Shown here one piece after another: positions 16,250 to 25,615 of a stretch of 47,149 nucleotides of DNA; positions within the stretch are counted from its first letter, which is position 1; every line of letters begins with the position of its first letter. Source of the stretch: Acidimicrobiia bacterium. Its GTDB lineage: Bacteria > Actinomycetota > Acidimicrobiia > IMCC26256 > PALSA-555. Made by a program: the position numbers and the translations under genes. The DNA is taken from positions 1-47,149 of the forward strand of contig DASZJD010000026.1 in assembly GCA_035948415.1 (NCBI GenBank), read 5' to 3'. The notes beneath the pieces were generated by a model that ran no database searches, was not told the origin of the DNA, and saw only the letters and a program-made list of their open reading frames with translations.

Positions 16250-16275
16250 ACGACCGCCATCGTCGGAGCGGTCGT
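16250..16275. terminator. Hairpin between convergent genes
   Basis: ACGACCGC (16250-16257) pairs with GCGGTCGT (16268-16275) across a 10-base loop. It lies in the 118-base gap between the convergent SGNH gene and the gene at 16325, so it could serve as a bidirectional terminator. There is no T-tract, as is common in GC-rich actinobacteria. Confidence 0.4.
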
Positions 16276-16324
16276 GGCGGTGCGGCTCGGCACGCTGCCA
16301 GCGACGACGCGAACGAGCCGCCGC

Positions 16325-17125
16325 TCAGTGCACCGGGGCCGTCGTCACCAGCGAGAGGTCGAACTGCTCGTGGTAGCGCACCGAGCCGAGCGGGCTGCTG
16401 CCCTGCGACACGTCGACCGTGCCTCGCCAGCGGAGCAGACGGGAGTCGTCAAGCGCGAACCAGTAGTCGCTCGGGTTGGTGCCCGTGTTGCGCCCGGCGA
16501 AGGAGAATACGACCCGGGTATGGACAGCTGGGATGCGAGCGGACCCGACCGCGACCGACGCCGGGCCGATCACGGTGCCGGTCCCCCGCCACTCGACCTG
16601 AGGCGCGCCACAGGCAAGGGACCAGGTCTCACCGGGACGAAGTGTGGGAGGGCGAAGGTAGGACCCGGGGGAGCAGGTCACCTTGTCGTGGCTCACGACC
16701 CCGAAGAACGTCTCGGTGACGCTCGAGGTGGCCAGCGCCAGGCTCTTCGCGGGGCCGAGGCACTCGTCGTACTCCTCGGTGTGCTCGGCGATGGCAGCCC
16801 AGCGCACGGTGACGCCGCACCCGCTCGGCGTGACCGTCATCGTCGAGCGGTCGGGGTAGCTCCGGTCGCCTCCCGGGAGGTTCAGCGCCTCCGACCCCCG
16901 GGTCCGGTACGTGTACACGCCGGGCGGCGGCAGCGACACGCCCGCGCTCGCCGCACCGTGGTGAGTCCGGTACCGGTGCAGCGCTTCGCCGAGGCTGATC
17001 GGCGTGGCGTGGTTCTGGAGGACGACCAGGTACACGACAACCGCGGCCGCCGCGAGGGCGAGGACGCCGACACCGACGCTGGTCAGCAGCCAATGCCGTC
17101 GCAGCCACGTCCGTGGTGCTGTCAT
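16325..17125 (-). CDS. Membrane-anchored extracytoplasmic protein of unknown function
   Basis: A 266-aa protein starting at ATG 17125 with a single N-terminal membrane segment (about 13-36). ISLGEALHRYR and a Gly/Pro-rich PPPGVYTYRTRG stretch come next, then a soluble beta-rich domain with several Cys that could form disulfides. I do not recognise a named family. Similar single-pass proteins with an outside beta-domain occur in actinobacteria. The frame continues upstream to 17554, but that part is Arg-rich and rejected. It is divergent from the ECF sigma gene across about 440 bases and could be one of its targets, which is only a guess. Confidence 0.6.
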   Translation of the reverse strand: MTAPRTWLRRHWLLTSVGVGVLALAAAAVVVYLVVLQNHATPISLGEALHRYRTHHGAASAGVSLPPPGVYTYRTRGSEALNLPGGDRSYPDRSTMTVTPSGCGVTVRWAAIAEHTEEYDECLGPAKSLALATSSVTETFFGVVSHDKVTCSPGSYLRPPTLRPGETWSLACGAPQVEWRGTGTVIGPASVAVGSARIPAVHTRVVFSFAGRNTGTNPSDYWFALDDSRLLRWRGTVDVSQGSSPLGSVRYHEQFDLSLVTTAPVH

Positions 17126-17562
17126 GGTCAGGCCGCCGACCGACGGCCGGAAATGCGAACCCCGGTGGCGTCTGCGCGGCGAGACCGACCGGCGTCGGGT
17201 CGCTCGACGCGGCGGTTGCGGACCGTCGTCGTTCGCCCTCGGTCGGCCGGCACCGCCCGATCCTGGCACCGATGGTGGCAGGACGACGTTCGACGTGTCG
17301 CCGTCGACGGACGCGCGGTCCGGCGGGTCACGGAAGTCGGTCGGGCCGACGCGGCACCGCGGCGTGGGCGCGCGGCGCCGGCGACCACGGTTCGCTCGGG
17401 TCCGGGCTCGACGACGCCGCGCCGTCAAGGCCTGGACCCGGGAGGCCGTAACCACGGTCGTGCCGCGGACTGCGCTGACCCTCGGGATCGCCGTGGTCAA
17501 GCCGGTCACGGCACGCTCGGACCGCTCGAGGGCTGACCCGGTGCGGCCGACCACTGGCGCCG
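17126..17562. other. Intergenic region upstream of ECF sigma factor
   Basis: 437 bases without a convincing gene; all open frames here are Arg/Pro-rich. GGAAA at 17149-17153 is followed after 15 bases by CGTC (17169-17172), close to an ECF-type promoter (GGAAC and CGTC separated by about 16 bases). It lies about 390 bases before the sigma gene, so the assignment is weak. I see no other structured element. Confidence 0.35.
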
Positions 17563-18132
17563 ATGCCCGTCGATGACGACGACGCGGCGCTGGCCCGCCG
17601 AGCCGGGCGCGGCGACGATGGCGCGCTCGCGGTCCTGCTCGAGCGACACGCGGACCGGGTCCACGCCCTCTGCCGACGGGTGATCGGCGATCCCGACGAC
17701 GCCCTCGACGCGACGCAGGAAGCCTTGATCGCCGTGGCTCGCGGGATCGGGCGCTTCGACGGCCGGTCGGCGTTCACGACCTGGCTCTACCGCGTCGCGA
17801 CCAACGCCGCGCTGGACGAGCTCCGGCGGCGCCGGCGCCGCCCGCGTCCGGCCGGCGACGTCCCGGACTCTCAGGCGGGGGCGGCCGCGATCGACGACGC
17901 GGTCGCCGACCGCGTCGACGTGGACCGCGCCCTCGGTGAGCTGCCGGGGGAGTTCCGCGTCGCGGTCGTGCTGCGCGACCTCTGCGACCTCGACTACGCG
18001 GCGATCGCAGCCGTCCTGCAGGTGCCGGTGGGCACGGTTCGGTCTCGGATCGCACGGGGACGCGCCGCGCTCCGAGCGGCCGTCGGGAACCCCGTCACGG
18101 CCCCGCGACGTCCAAGGTGCGACGATGACTGA
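17563..18132 (+). CDS. ECF-type RNA polymerase sigma factor
   Basis: A 189-aa sigma-70 family protein with region 2 (about 20-92) and region 4 (about 128-178) and no regions 1 or 3. Region 2 includes LCRRVIGDPDDALDATQEAL and GRFDGRSAFTTWLYRVATNAALDELRRR. Region 4 includes LPGEFRVAVVLRDLCDLDYAAIA and the helix-turn-helix VPVGTVRSRIARGRAAL. The layout matches SigM-like ECF factors. Its stop overlaps the start of the next gene by eight bases, the usual coupling of an ECF factor with its anti-sigma partner. Target promoters cannot be read from the sequence. Confidence 0.9.
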   Translation: MPVDDDDAALARRAGRGDDGALAVLLERHADRVHALCRRVIGDPDDALDATQEALIAVARGIGRFDGRSAFTTWLYRVATNAALDELRRRRRRPRPAGDVPDSQAGAAAIDDAVADRVDVDRALGELPGEFRVAVVLRDLCDLDYAAIAAVLQVPVGTVRSRIARGRAALRAAVGNPVTAPRRPRCDDD

Positions 18133-18748
18133 CCACGACCCGACGACGCCCGACGACGACCGCCGCGACGAGCGGCTGGCGCCCCAGCTGGCCGTCGAGC
18201 CGCTCGACGAGCTCACCCGCCGGCGGCTGGTCGACAACGCCGTCCGAGCCCGAGCTCGACGACGGTGGGTCCGATACGCCGCGGCGGCCGCGGTCGCCGC
18301 CGGCCTCGCCGGGGGCACGGCCGCGCTCGTCGCCCGGACCGGCGGCAGCGGCCCGACCGCGTCCCGGCGACCGGGGCCGGCGTCGGGCGCCGCGGGCGCG
18401 CCGTTTCGTCCCGCCCTGTCGGCGGTCCCGCAGCTCGGCACACCGCCCGACCTCGGCGACTTCGGGAACCTCGACGACGCCGCGAGCGTCGCTCGCCTGC
18501 GGGCCGCCGCGGCGGCACACGCGAGCGGCGCCGCGCCGAGCGCCCCGCCCGCGGCCGCCACGACCCCCCCAGCGAGGCGGGAGCTCGAGTCAGCGCTGCC
18601 GTCTGCCCGCAGCTGCGCGCGGACGAGCGCGTCCGTCACCGCGGTCGCCACCGGCCGGCTCGGCGGCCGGGCGGCGCTCGTGCTCGTGTCGGGTGCTCGC
18701 CTGACCGTCGTGGTGTCCGACCCCTGCCAGGTCCGAGAGCTCGGGTAG
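18125..18748 (+). CDS. Putative membrane anti-sigma partner of the ECF factor
   Basis: A 207-aa protein starting at ATG 18125 inside the end of the sigma gene. Residues 1-48 form a charged cytoplasmic segment (ELTRRRLVDNAVRARARRR), about 50-70 is one transmembrane helix, and about 75-207 is an Ala/Pro-rich outside domain with two Cys that could pair. There is no HxxxCxxC zinc anti-sigma motif, so the role rests on position, topology and the short helical cytoplasmic region. If it is an anti-sigma factor, it would hold the sigma factor at the membrane until an envelope signal arrives. Confidence 0.6.
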   Translation: MTDHDPTTPDDDRRDERLAPQLAVEPLDELTRRRLVDNAVRARARRRWVRYAAAAAVAAGLAGGTAALVARTGGSGPTASRRPGPASGAAGAPFRPALSAVPQLGTPPDLGDFGNLDDAASVARLRAAAAAHASGAAPSAPPAAATTPPARRELESALPSARSCARTSASVTAVATGRLGGRAALVLVSGARLTVVVSDPCQVRELG

Positions 18749-18796
18749 GCGGCGCGCCCGGGCCCAACCGGTCCCGCGCCCGGGCCGGTCCCGCGC

Positions 18797-19834
18797 TCAG
18801 CCGCGGCTGGTCGCGGCGCGGGCTGACCGCCGAGACGCCCGGCGGCCGACGAGCACCGCCGCCGCCGCCGCAATGGCGCCGACCGCGATCGCCGACCACG
18901 CCACGGCACCCGGACCGAGCGATCCCGGCGCGTCGAGCACCGCGGCCGGCACCCCTGCGTCCGCGGGTCGCGCCGGGTGCCCGACCCCGACGGCGAGGTC
19001 GTACCCGAGCCGGCCCGCCGGTTGCGCCAGGCGCAGGAAGCTCAGCCACCCCTGCGACGGGACCCAGCTCGTGGCGCGGTCGGCCCGGAGGTCGCCGAGC
19101 AGCCCGGGCGGCGCCGCCTCCGAGCGCACGAGCTGCAGCCCCTGGCCGGTGAGGAGATCGGGCTTGCGGTCGGTGAGCAAGAACACGTCGGCGTTCACGA
19201 CCTCGTCGGCCGGCTTCCCGGTGGCGAGGATGCGCAGGGGGACCCACGGCTCCCTCACGGGGATCGTCAGCTGCACCGGGATCCCGTCGCCGGTCCGGAG
19301 GCCGCGAGCGACTGCGGCCGACGCGTCGTACTTCGCGGCCAGGAAGTACGGCGACCGCCGCGAGTAGAAGTCGAGCACCGCGGGCGTGTCGGGCGTCAGC
19401 GCGAAGCCCTGCCGCGCCGTCCACGCCGCGACCGCCGTGCCGCCACCGCGCAGGACGGTCACGTCGAGGGCGTCGATCCGCACCTGCTGGAGGACCTGCA
19501 CACCCGAGGCGGCCGCCGGCCGTTGCGAGCCGGCCTCGAGGCTCAGGGGCGTGACCTCGCGCTCGAGTCGCTGCAGGGTCCAGTCGCCGCCGCGTCGTAC
19601 GTCCGTCGGCGCCGCCGGCAGCGGGATGATCGAGCCGAACGACTGCTTCGGGCTCACGAACTGGAAGTTCGTCACGTAGTGCTCCACCCCGGCGTGGTAG
19701 GCGGCCAGGGTGGTGGTGCGGACGAGCCGCACCGCCCCGTTCGGGGCCACCAGGCTGCCGCACGCCCACGCGTACGAGCCCCCGACGGCCACCAGGCCGA
19801 GGGCCGCCACCACCAGCACGAACAGGCGTCGCAT
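18797..19834 (-). CDS. DUF2330 family envelope protein
   Basis: A 345-aa protein with a signal peptide (about 1-25, ending SYAWA) followed at once by CGSLVAPNG, the usual mature start of DUF2330 proteins. The body contains the family-like HYVTNFQFVSPKQSFGSIIPLPAAP segment and a long beta-rich region. A C-terminal transmembrane helix is followed by a basic tail RRASRRSARA. The ATG at 19834 has a GGAGATGG ribosome site and gives a clean signal peptide, so it is preferred to an ATG nine codons upstream. Function of the family is unknown. It is convergent with the sigma/anti-sigma pair. Confidence 0.75.
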   Translation of the reverse strand: MRRLFVLVVAALGLVAVGGSYAWACGSLVAPNGAVRLVRTTTLAAYHAGVEHYVTNFQFVSPKQSFGSIIPLPAAPTDVRRGGDWTLQRLEREVTPLSLEAGSQRPAAASGVQVLQQVRIDALDVTVLRGGGTAVAAWTARQGFALTPDTPAVLDFYSRRSPYFLAAKYDASAAVARGLRTGDGIPVQLTIPVREPWVPLRILATGKPADEVVNADVFLLTDRKPDLLTGQGLQLVRSEAAPPGLLGDLRADRATSWVPSQGWLSFLRLAQPAGRLGYDLAVGVGHPARPADAGVPAAVLDAPGSLGPGAVAWSAIAVGAIAAAAAVLVGRRASRRSARAATSRG

Positions 19835-19994
19835 GGTCCATCTCCTCGTCGAGTCGGTCACCCCTTAGACGCAGGGCTCGACGGGTCCGGTTCCCGGCCC
19901 GACCCTCGATCGGCCGACCGCCGCCCGCCGGCAACCAGGAACGACGGACCGCCTTCCGGTGTTGTGCCGGGTGAGCGTGAGCATGGGAGGAACC

Positions 19995-21110
19995 ATGCGA
20001 GAGAGCATTCGGCTCGGACGGATCCTCGGGATCCCCGTCGGCGTGAACTGGACGCTGCTGGCGATCCTGGGCCTCTTGACCTACGACCTGGCCCTGGGGC
20101 TCCCCGGCGGACCCACCGTGGCCGCCGTGGCCGTGGCCGGTCTGGCCGCGGTCGTGTTCTTCGGGTCGGTGCTGCTGCACGAGCTGGCGCACTCGGTGGT
20201 CGCCCGCCGGTACGGGCTCCGGGTCGACGGGATCACCCTGTGGCTGCTCGGCGGCGTGTCGCGCCTCGAGGGCGAGGCGCCGTCCGCCGGCGCCGCGGCC
20301 CGCATCGCCGTCGCCGGCCCCGCCGTGAGCCTGGCGCTCGCGGTCGGGTTCGGGGTCTTCGCGATCGCCGCCGCCGGCCTCGGCCTCCCCGCCGTCATCG
20401 GCGCGGGCGTCGGCTGGCTGGCGGTGATCAACGGCGTCGTGGCCGTCTTCAACCTCGTGCCGGCGGCTCCCCTCGACGGCGGCCGCATCCTCGGCGCGGC
20501 GCTCTGGGCCCACTACCGGGACCGCGACCGCGGGCAGCTCGGCGCCGCCCGCGCCGGGCGGGTGTTCGGCTGGGTCCTGATCGGCCTCGGGATCTGGGGG
20601 TTTCTCTCCGGTGCCGGCATCTTCGGCCTGTGGCCGGCGGTGCTCGGGTGGTTCGTGCTGAGCCTCGCCGACGCCGAGGCCCGCTACTACCGTCTGCGCC
20701 AGTCGACCCGAGGTCGGACCGTGGGCGAGGCCATGACCCCGGTCACGTCGGGCGAGCCCGGTTGGCTCACCGTCGACGGGTTCCTCGACCACGTCGGCGG
20801 TGCGCACGCGCGCGGGTTCGTCGTCGACCAGTGGGGCGGAGGTCCCGCCGCGTTCGTGACCGGCGACACCCTCCGCAGCGTCCCGGCGGCGGCACGCGGC
20901 AGCACCCGAGTGCTCGACGTGGCGCGGCCGCTCCACGGCGTGCCGGTCGTGCACCGAGGCGACGACCTGCTCGACGCGTGGGCGCGGACCTCGGGGCCCC
21001 GGCCGATGCTCGTCGTGCAGGACGGGGGCGACATCGTCGGCGTCGTGACCCCCGAGGATCTGCAGCGGGCGGGCGCGCCCACCGAGCTGCGCCACGGCGC
21101 GGCCCGCTGA
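19995..21110 (+). CDS. Site-2-protease family (M50) membrane metalloprotease
   Basis: A 371-aa multi-spanning intramembrane zinc protease. The zinc site HELAH is at 62-66, and the second conserved motif NLVPAAPLDGGR (Asp161) is at about 153-164. About six hydrophobic segments span 15-215. The C-terminal 130 residues resemble degenerate paired CBS domains (TVGEAMTPVTSGEPGWLTV, VVQDGGDIVGVVTPEDL), an arrangement known for group III S2P proteases of the SpoIVFB/Rip3 type. GGGAGG precedes ATG 19995. Substrates of the family are often membrane anti-sigma factors; the candidate at 18125 lies nearby, but a link is only inference. Confidence 0.88.
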   Translation: MRESIRLGRILGIPVGVNWTLLAILGLLTYDLALGLPGGPTVAAVAVAGLAAVVFFGSVLLHELAHSVVARRYGLRVDGITLWLLGGVSRLEGEAPSAGAAARIAVAGPAVSLALAVGFGVFAIAAAGLGLPAVIGAGVGWLAVINGVVAVFNLVPAAPLDGGRILGAALWAHYRDRDRGQLGAARAGRVFGWVLIGLGIWGFLSGAGIFGLWPAVLGWFVLSLADAEARYYRLRQSTRGRTVGEAMTPVTSGEPGWLTVDGFLDHVGGAHARGFVVDQWGGGPAAFVTGDTLRSVPAAARGSTRVLDVARPLHGVPVVHRGDDLLDAWARTSGPRPMLVVQDGGDIVGVVTPEDLQRAGAPTELRHGAAR

Positions 21111-21138
21111 GCCGGCGCGCCCGGCCCGGTCGTCGCGG

Positions 21139-21957
21139 TCAGGTCGGGGCCGGAGCGACGGGGCGAAGCACCATCTCCTGGGCGACGGACACGCCAAGGC
21201 GCCCGTCGGGACCGTGCATGGTCCCGCGGAGCAGCCCCCGGCCGGCCGTGTTCACCAGGGAGTGCACGTCGTAGAGCAGCCACTCGTCGGCGCGTAAGGG
21301 CCGGTGGAACCACACCGCGTGGTCGAGGCTCACCATCCCCTCGACCGTCCCCTCGAGGTGGCGCGGGCGGCCGCCGGTCCCGGTCATGTCGGTCGCGAAG
21401 GCGATCAGGGCGGCGTGGAGGCCGGCGTCGTCGGGCAGCCGGGCACCGACGCGCAACCACGCCCGGCTCGTGGACCGGTAGGTGCCGCCGGGTCCCGGCG
21501 GCGTCGGGCCGATCTCGGCCTTGACCCACGGCCCGGGCCCGACCACCGGGTCCAGCTCGTCGGGTTCGGGCGCGTCGAACCCGAGCGGCAGCTCATACTC
21601 GTAGCCGTCGGTGTCGGGCCCGAACGAGCAGAGCATCGAGAACACAGCGCGGCCGTCCTGGGCCGCGTCGAGGCGCCGGGTCGTGAACGAGCGACCCTCC
21701 CGGAGGGCGGCGGCGCGGTACGACAGCGGCCGGCCCGCGACGACGGACCGCAGGAAGTACCCGTGCAGCGAGTGGAGCCGACGACCGGTCGGCGTGGTCT
21801 CGACGGCGGCCGCGACGGCCTGGCCGACGACGAACCCGCCGAAGAGGCGCTCGCCGAACCAGTCGGGCGCGTCGCCGATCCAGCCCTCGCCGTCGACCCG
21901 GACCCGCAGGGAGTCGATGGTCTCGGCCACCACCCCGTCGAGGTCGCCGTCGGCCAT
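21139..21957 (-). CDS. tesB: Acyl-CoA thioesterase II (TesB-like)
   Basis: A 272-aa double-hotdog thioesterase that hydrolyses acyl-CoA. The N-terminal half has WFGERLFGGFVVGQAVAAA and LHSLHGYFLRSV, and the first hotdog continues with GRSFTTRRLDAAQDGRAVFSM. The C-terminal half has SLDHAVWFHRPLRADEWLLYD and the RGLLRGTMHGPDGRLGVSVAQE end. These segments match TesB family landmarks. It lies downstream of htpX on the same strand with a 55-base gap. Chain-length preference cannot be inferred. Confidence 0.88.
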   Translation of the reverse strand: MADGDLDGVVAETIDSLRVRVDGEGWIGDAPDWFGERLFGGFVVGQAVAAAVETTPTGRRLHSLHGYFLRSVVAGRPLSYRAAALREGRSFTTRRLDAAQDGRAVFSMLCSFGPDTDGYEYELPLGFDAPEPDELDPVVGPGPWVKAEIGPTPPGPGGTYRSTSRAWLRVGARLPDDAGLHAALIAFATDMTGTGGRPRHLEGTVEGMVSLDHAVWFHRPLRADEWLLYDVHSLVNTAGRGLLRGTMHGPDGRLGVSVAQEMVLRPVAPAPT

Positions 21958-22012
21958 GGCGCCGGAGGTTAGGGGCGGCGACCGGGCCGCCCGCGAGCGC
22001 GGAGGGTCGCGC

Positions 22013-22963
22013 TCAGGCGGTGGCGGGCGGGATCGTCCCGGCCACCTCCTGGAGCGCCGCGATCCGGTCGTCGAGCGGCGGGTGGGTCTCGAAGAGGCGG
22101 TTGAACCAGCCGTGGGCGTCCTTGGCCTCCTTCTCGAGCGGCGACGCGATCCACATGTGCGCGGTGGCGGCCGGCGCGTGCTGCACCACCGTGGAGCTGG
22201 CCTTCAGCTTCTCGAGCGCCGAGATGAGCCCCTGCGGGTTGCGGGTGATGTAGACGCCGGACACGTCGGCGAGCGCCTCCCGACGCCGCGAAACGGCGAG
22301 CTGCATGAGCGTCGCCCCGATCGGGGCGAGGATGATGAAGATGAGCGAGAACGCAAGTATGAAGATCGTGGCCTCGCTGTCCCCGCCGTTCCGGTCGCGG
22401 CCGCCGAGCCCGCCGAACAGGAGGAGCCGCAGCCCGAAGTCGGAGAGGAGGGCGATGAACCCGACGAGGGTGACGGCGATGGTGGAGATCAGGATGTCGT
22501 AGTTGTGGACGTGGCTCAGCTCGTGGGCGAGGACGCCCTCGAGCTCGGTCCGGTTCATGATCTGGAGCAAGCCGGTGGTGACCGCCACCGCCGCGTGGGC
22601 CGGGTTCCGCCCGGTTGCGAAGGCGTTCGGGGCCGGGTCGTCGACGATGTAGATCCGCGGCTTCGGCAGGCCGACGCCGATGCACAGCTCCTCCACGATG
22701 TCGTGGAGCTGCCGGTACTCGTTGGGGTCGGCCTCCTTGCCGCGCGCCGCCGCGATGGTGATGCGGTCGGAGTAGAAGTAGCTCCCCCAGACGAAGGCGA
22801 TGGCGATCACGAAGGCGATGACGATGAAGGCGGGACCGAACTGGAAGGCGACGTCGAAGGCGACGACGGCGGCGGCCACGAGCACGAGGAACCCCGCCAT
22901 CAGGTACACGGTGCGCCGCTTGTTGGCGCCGATCTGGGCCGTGAGGTCATGTCGCTGGGCCAC
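22013..22963 (-). CDS. htpX: HtpX-like membrane zinc metalloprotease
   Basis: A 316-aa M48-family protease for membrane-protein quality control. Two N-terminal transmembrane segments span about 19-60. PAPNAFATGRNP is the conserved substrate-cleft loop. The zinc motif HELSH is at 147-151, and the third ligand Glu lies in REALADVSG. Two further hydrophobic segments lie between the zinc motif and that Glu, with active sites facing the cytoplasm as in HtpX. GTG 22963 is chosen because AAGGGGAG sits just upstream; the longer frame from 23023 adds non-family residues. It follows the penicillin-binding protein by 90 bases on the same strand. Confidence 0.9.
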   Translation of the reverse strand: MAQRHDLTAQIGANKRRTVYLMAGFLVLVAAAVVAFDVAFQFGPAFIVIAFVIAIAFVWGSYFYSDRITIAAARGKEADPNEYRQLHDIVEELCIGVGLPKPRIYIVDDPAPNAFATGRNPAHAAVAVTTGLLQIMNRTELEGVLAHELSHVHNYDILISTIAVTLVGFIALLSDFGLRLLLFGGLGGRDRNGGDSEATIFILAFSLIFIILAPIGATLMQLAVSRRREALADVSGVYITRNPQGLISALEKLKASSTVVQHAPAATAHMWIASPLEKEAKDAHGWFNRLFETHPPLDDRIAALQEVAGTIPPATA

Positions 22964-23053
22964 GCCGTCTCCCCTTTCTGCTCCGAGCAGCATGGCCCGC
23001 GCCGGGCCGATGTGTGACATCAACCCCGCGGTCCCCGATGGCGCCGGGGCGAC

Positions 23054-25489
23054 CTACCCGCCCACGCCGCCCGGCGCGCCCCGGCCCGGGTCGCTGATCG
23101 GCGCGCCCGGTCGGCCGCACACCGGCCCGGGCGCCGGCAGCGGCGGCGCCGGCTGGCCCGCCAGCTCGGCGCTCATGTACGCCTGCCAGATCTCGGCCGG
23201 GTAGGTGCCGCCGAACACGTCGATCCCCCCGACGTCGGTCATCGGGACCCGACCCGTCGTCGCCCCCATCCACACCGCGGTGGCGAGCTGCGGCGTGAAC
23301 CCGATGAACCAGGCGTCCCCGTGGTCGTCGGTCGTGCCCGTCTTGCCGGCGGCGTCCCGTCCGGGCAGCTGGGCCCGGGTGCCGGTCCCGCGCTGGATGA
23401 CCCCGCGGAGGATATCGGTCTCGCAGTCGGCGACGGCCGGGTCGAGGACCCGCTGGCCCGCCGGCTGGGTGTTGTCGATGTAGACCTTGCCGTCCGGTCC
23501 CACGACCCGCTCGATGAACGTCGGTGTGTGGCGCACGCCCTCGTCGGCGAGGGTGCTGACGACGGTGGCCATCTCGAGCGGCGTCGCCTCGGCGACGCCG
23601 AGCGTGATCGGCAGGTAGGCGGGCACCGGCCCGGTGATCCCGAGCCGGTGGGCCATGCTCACGACCGCCGGAGGCCCGAGGCTGGCGATGACGTGCGCGA
23701 ACGCGCAGTTGACCGAGTTGACCGCAGCGTCGCGAAGGGACAGGGTGCCGCCGCCCGGTTCGGCGTTCACGGTCGACCACGGCGGGAACCCGGGGCGGAA
23801 CGCGGAGCACGGCGAGCTGCCGTTCACGGTGTCGTCCGGCGAGTAGCCGGCCTCGAGCGCGGCGGCGAGGGTGACGACCTTGTACGTCGATCCCGGCTGC
23901 CGCCCCGGCGGGTGGGTGGCGAGGTTGTACTGGAGCCGCTCGAAACCCGGTCCGCCCGCCATCGCGCGCACCTTGCCGGTGGTCGGGTCCATCGACACGA
24001 CGGCGGCGGTGAACGGCGGCTGGTTCGGCAACACGCTGCCGATCGAGCTCTGGGCCAGGAACTGCGCCGTCGGGTCCAGCGTCGTGACGACGCGCAGCCC
24101 GCCGCGGAGGACCAGCTGCACCCGGTCGCGCAGCGTCGCCCCGAGCCGCGGGTCGGCGAGGAGCCGCTGCTGGACCTCGGCCACCCACAGGTCGCGGGGC
24201 CGCAGATCGGGAGCCGGCGGCGGCACGGCGGGCAGCGGCACCAGGTCCGCGGCCGCCGCCAAGACCGGGGTGGCGTAGCCCTCGGCCACCATGCGCTGCA
24301 GGACGTCGTGGCGGCGGGCCCGAGCCGGGACCGGGTGGGTGAACGGGTCGAAGCCCGACGGGTTGGCGATGAGCCCGGCCAGCAGCGCCGCCTCCGGGAG
24401 GGTCAGCTCCCGCGGCTCCTTCCCGCGCGGGGCGGTGGCCCCGGGATCCTGGGTCAGGAAGAACCGCGCCGCGGCCGACTGCACGCCGTAGGCGCCCTCC
24501 CCGAAGTAGACGGTGTTGACGTACTCGGTGAAGATCTGGCGCTTCGACATCCGTCGGTTGAGCCGGAGGGCGAGCACCGACTCCGTCACCTTCTTCTGCA
24601 GGTCCCGGCGGGGGTCGAGGATCCGCGTCTTCACCAGCTGCTGGGTGATGGTCGAGCCGCCCTGCCGCACTCGCCCGGAGCCGACGTCGTCGACGAAGGC
24701 CCGGACCAGCCCCGCGGGGTCGACCCCGGGGTTGGTCCAGAAGGTGTGGTCCTCGGTGGCGACCACGGCGTTCACGAGCACGGCCGGGAGGTCGTCGAAG
24801 CCCACGGGCTGGCGATCCTCGAGCCCGAGCGCGGCGAGCGGGGCGCCGTTCGACGCGTACACCGTCGAGGGCAGCGACAACGGTCGGAGCCGCTCGGTGG
24901 TCGACCGGTAGCTGGCCGCGTGCGCGAACGTGGACAGGTTGGCGGCCAGGGCGGCGACGAGCACGCCGACCGCGGTCCCGCCGACGACGGTCGTCACCAG
25001 GACCTTGGGGCTCGCCCGTCGGACCGCCCGTCGAGCCCGGCGCAGCCGGGCGGCGCCGTCGGTGCGCAGCCAGGTCCACCCGCGCCGCCGCTGCCGGCGG
25101 ACGGTGTCCCACGCCGCGGCGCCCGCGACGCGGCCGAGGCTGAGGGTCGCGGTCCCCACCCGGCGGAGGGCGCCGGTGACCGCGACGACCTCGACCTGCC
25201 CGCCGTCCTCCGCGGTCACGAACTCGAGCGCGCGCGCCGCCGATTCGCGCGCGCGAGCGGACAGCGGCTCGCGCCCGCGCGCGCCGTCGCCGTTCGGATG
25301 GTCACCGTGGCGACGGGCGACCCAGACCGACGGCCGTGTCCGTCCGCGCTCGGCGCCTCGTCGCGGCTCGGACGTCAGCACGAGCGGTCGTGGCCTTCCC
25401 GCGACGAAGTCGCGGTGCACGCGGGTCCCGAGTGTCGGGGCGTCACTCCGACCACTGCACCCCCTTCGCGGGGCGTCGGCCGTGAGCAC
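23054..25489 (-). CDS. Bifunctional penicillin-binding protein (class A, GT51 + transpeptidase)
   Basis: An 811-aa peptidoglycan synthase. A long basic cytoplasmic N-terminus (about 1-160) precedes one transmembrane helix (about 163-184). The GT51 glycosyltransferase domain has catalytic Glu246 in ATEDHTFW and QGGSTITQQLVK (277-288). The transpeptidase domain has the SxxK motif Ser534/Lys537 (GSTYK), SVN (592-594) and KTG (716-718). The tail is Pro/Gly-rich. All catalytic motifs are present. The true start may be internal, for example the GTG for Val91, because the first 90 residues are Arg-rich and poorly structured. It sits after the liv terminator and heads a minus-strand set with htpX and tesB. 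Confidence 0.9.
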   Translation of the reverse strand: MLTADAPRRGCSGRSDAPTLGTRVHRDFVAGRPRPLVLTSEPRRGAERGRTRPSVWVARRHGDHPNGDGARGREPLSARARESAARALEFVTAEDGGQVEVVAVTGALRRVGTATLSLGRVAGAAAWDTVRRQRRRGWTWLRTDGAARLRRARRAVRRASPKVLVTTVVGGTAVGVLVAALAANLSTFAHAASYRSTTERLRPLSLPSTVYASNGAPLAALGLEDRQPVGFDDLPAVLVNAVVATEDHTFWTNPGVDPAGLVRAFVDDVGSGRVRQGGSTITQQLVKTRILDPRRDLQKKVTESVLALRLNRRMSKRQIFTEYVNTVYFGEGAYGVQSAAARFFLTQDPGATAPRGKEPRELTLPEAALLAGLIANPSGFDPFTHPVPARARRHDVLQRMVAEGYATPVLAAAADLVPLPAVPPPAPDLRPRDLWVAEVQQRLLADPRLGATLRDRVQLVLRGGLRVVTTLDPTAQFLAQSSIGSVLPNQPPFTAAVVSMDPTTGKVRAMAGGPGFERLQYNLATHPPGRQPGSTYKVVTLAAALEAGYSPDDTVNGSSPCSAFRPGFPPWSTVNAEPGGGTLSLRDAAVNSVNCAFAHVIASLGPPAVVSMAHRLGITGPVPAYLPITLGVAEATPLEMATVVSTLADEGVRHTPTFIERVVGPDGKVYIDNTQPAGQRVLDPAVADCETDILRGVIQRGTGTRAQLPGRDAAGKTGTTDDHGDAWFIGFTPQLATAVWMGATTGRVPMTDVGGIDVFGGTYPAEIWQAYMSAELAGQPAPPLPAPGPVCGRPGAPISDPGRGAPGGVGG

Positions 25490-25615
25490 CCAGTCAGCCC
25501 CAGCCCCTGATCGGGTGCCCAGCGGGGCGGCCAGCGCCTCGACTGGCCCCGTGATACCCCATCGCGGGCCGGCGCGGGGATCGGGCTCGCAGCGCGCGTC
25601 GGAGGCCGGACGCGA

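Noticed and set aside
15944-17536. Plus-strand open frame of 530 codons
   Set aside because: Antisense to the membrane-anchored gene at 16325-17125, Arg/Gly-rich, no family features.
18750-18796. Direct repeats CCGGTCCCGCGC in the gap between convergent genes
   Set aside because: Low-complexity GC sequence of 47 bases; repeats of this kind are expected by chance in such DNA.
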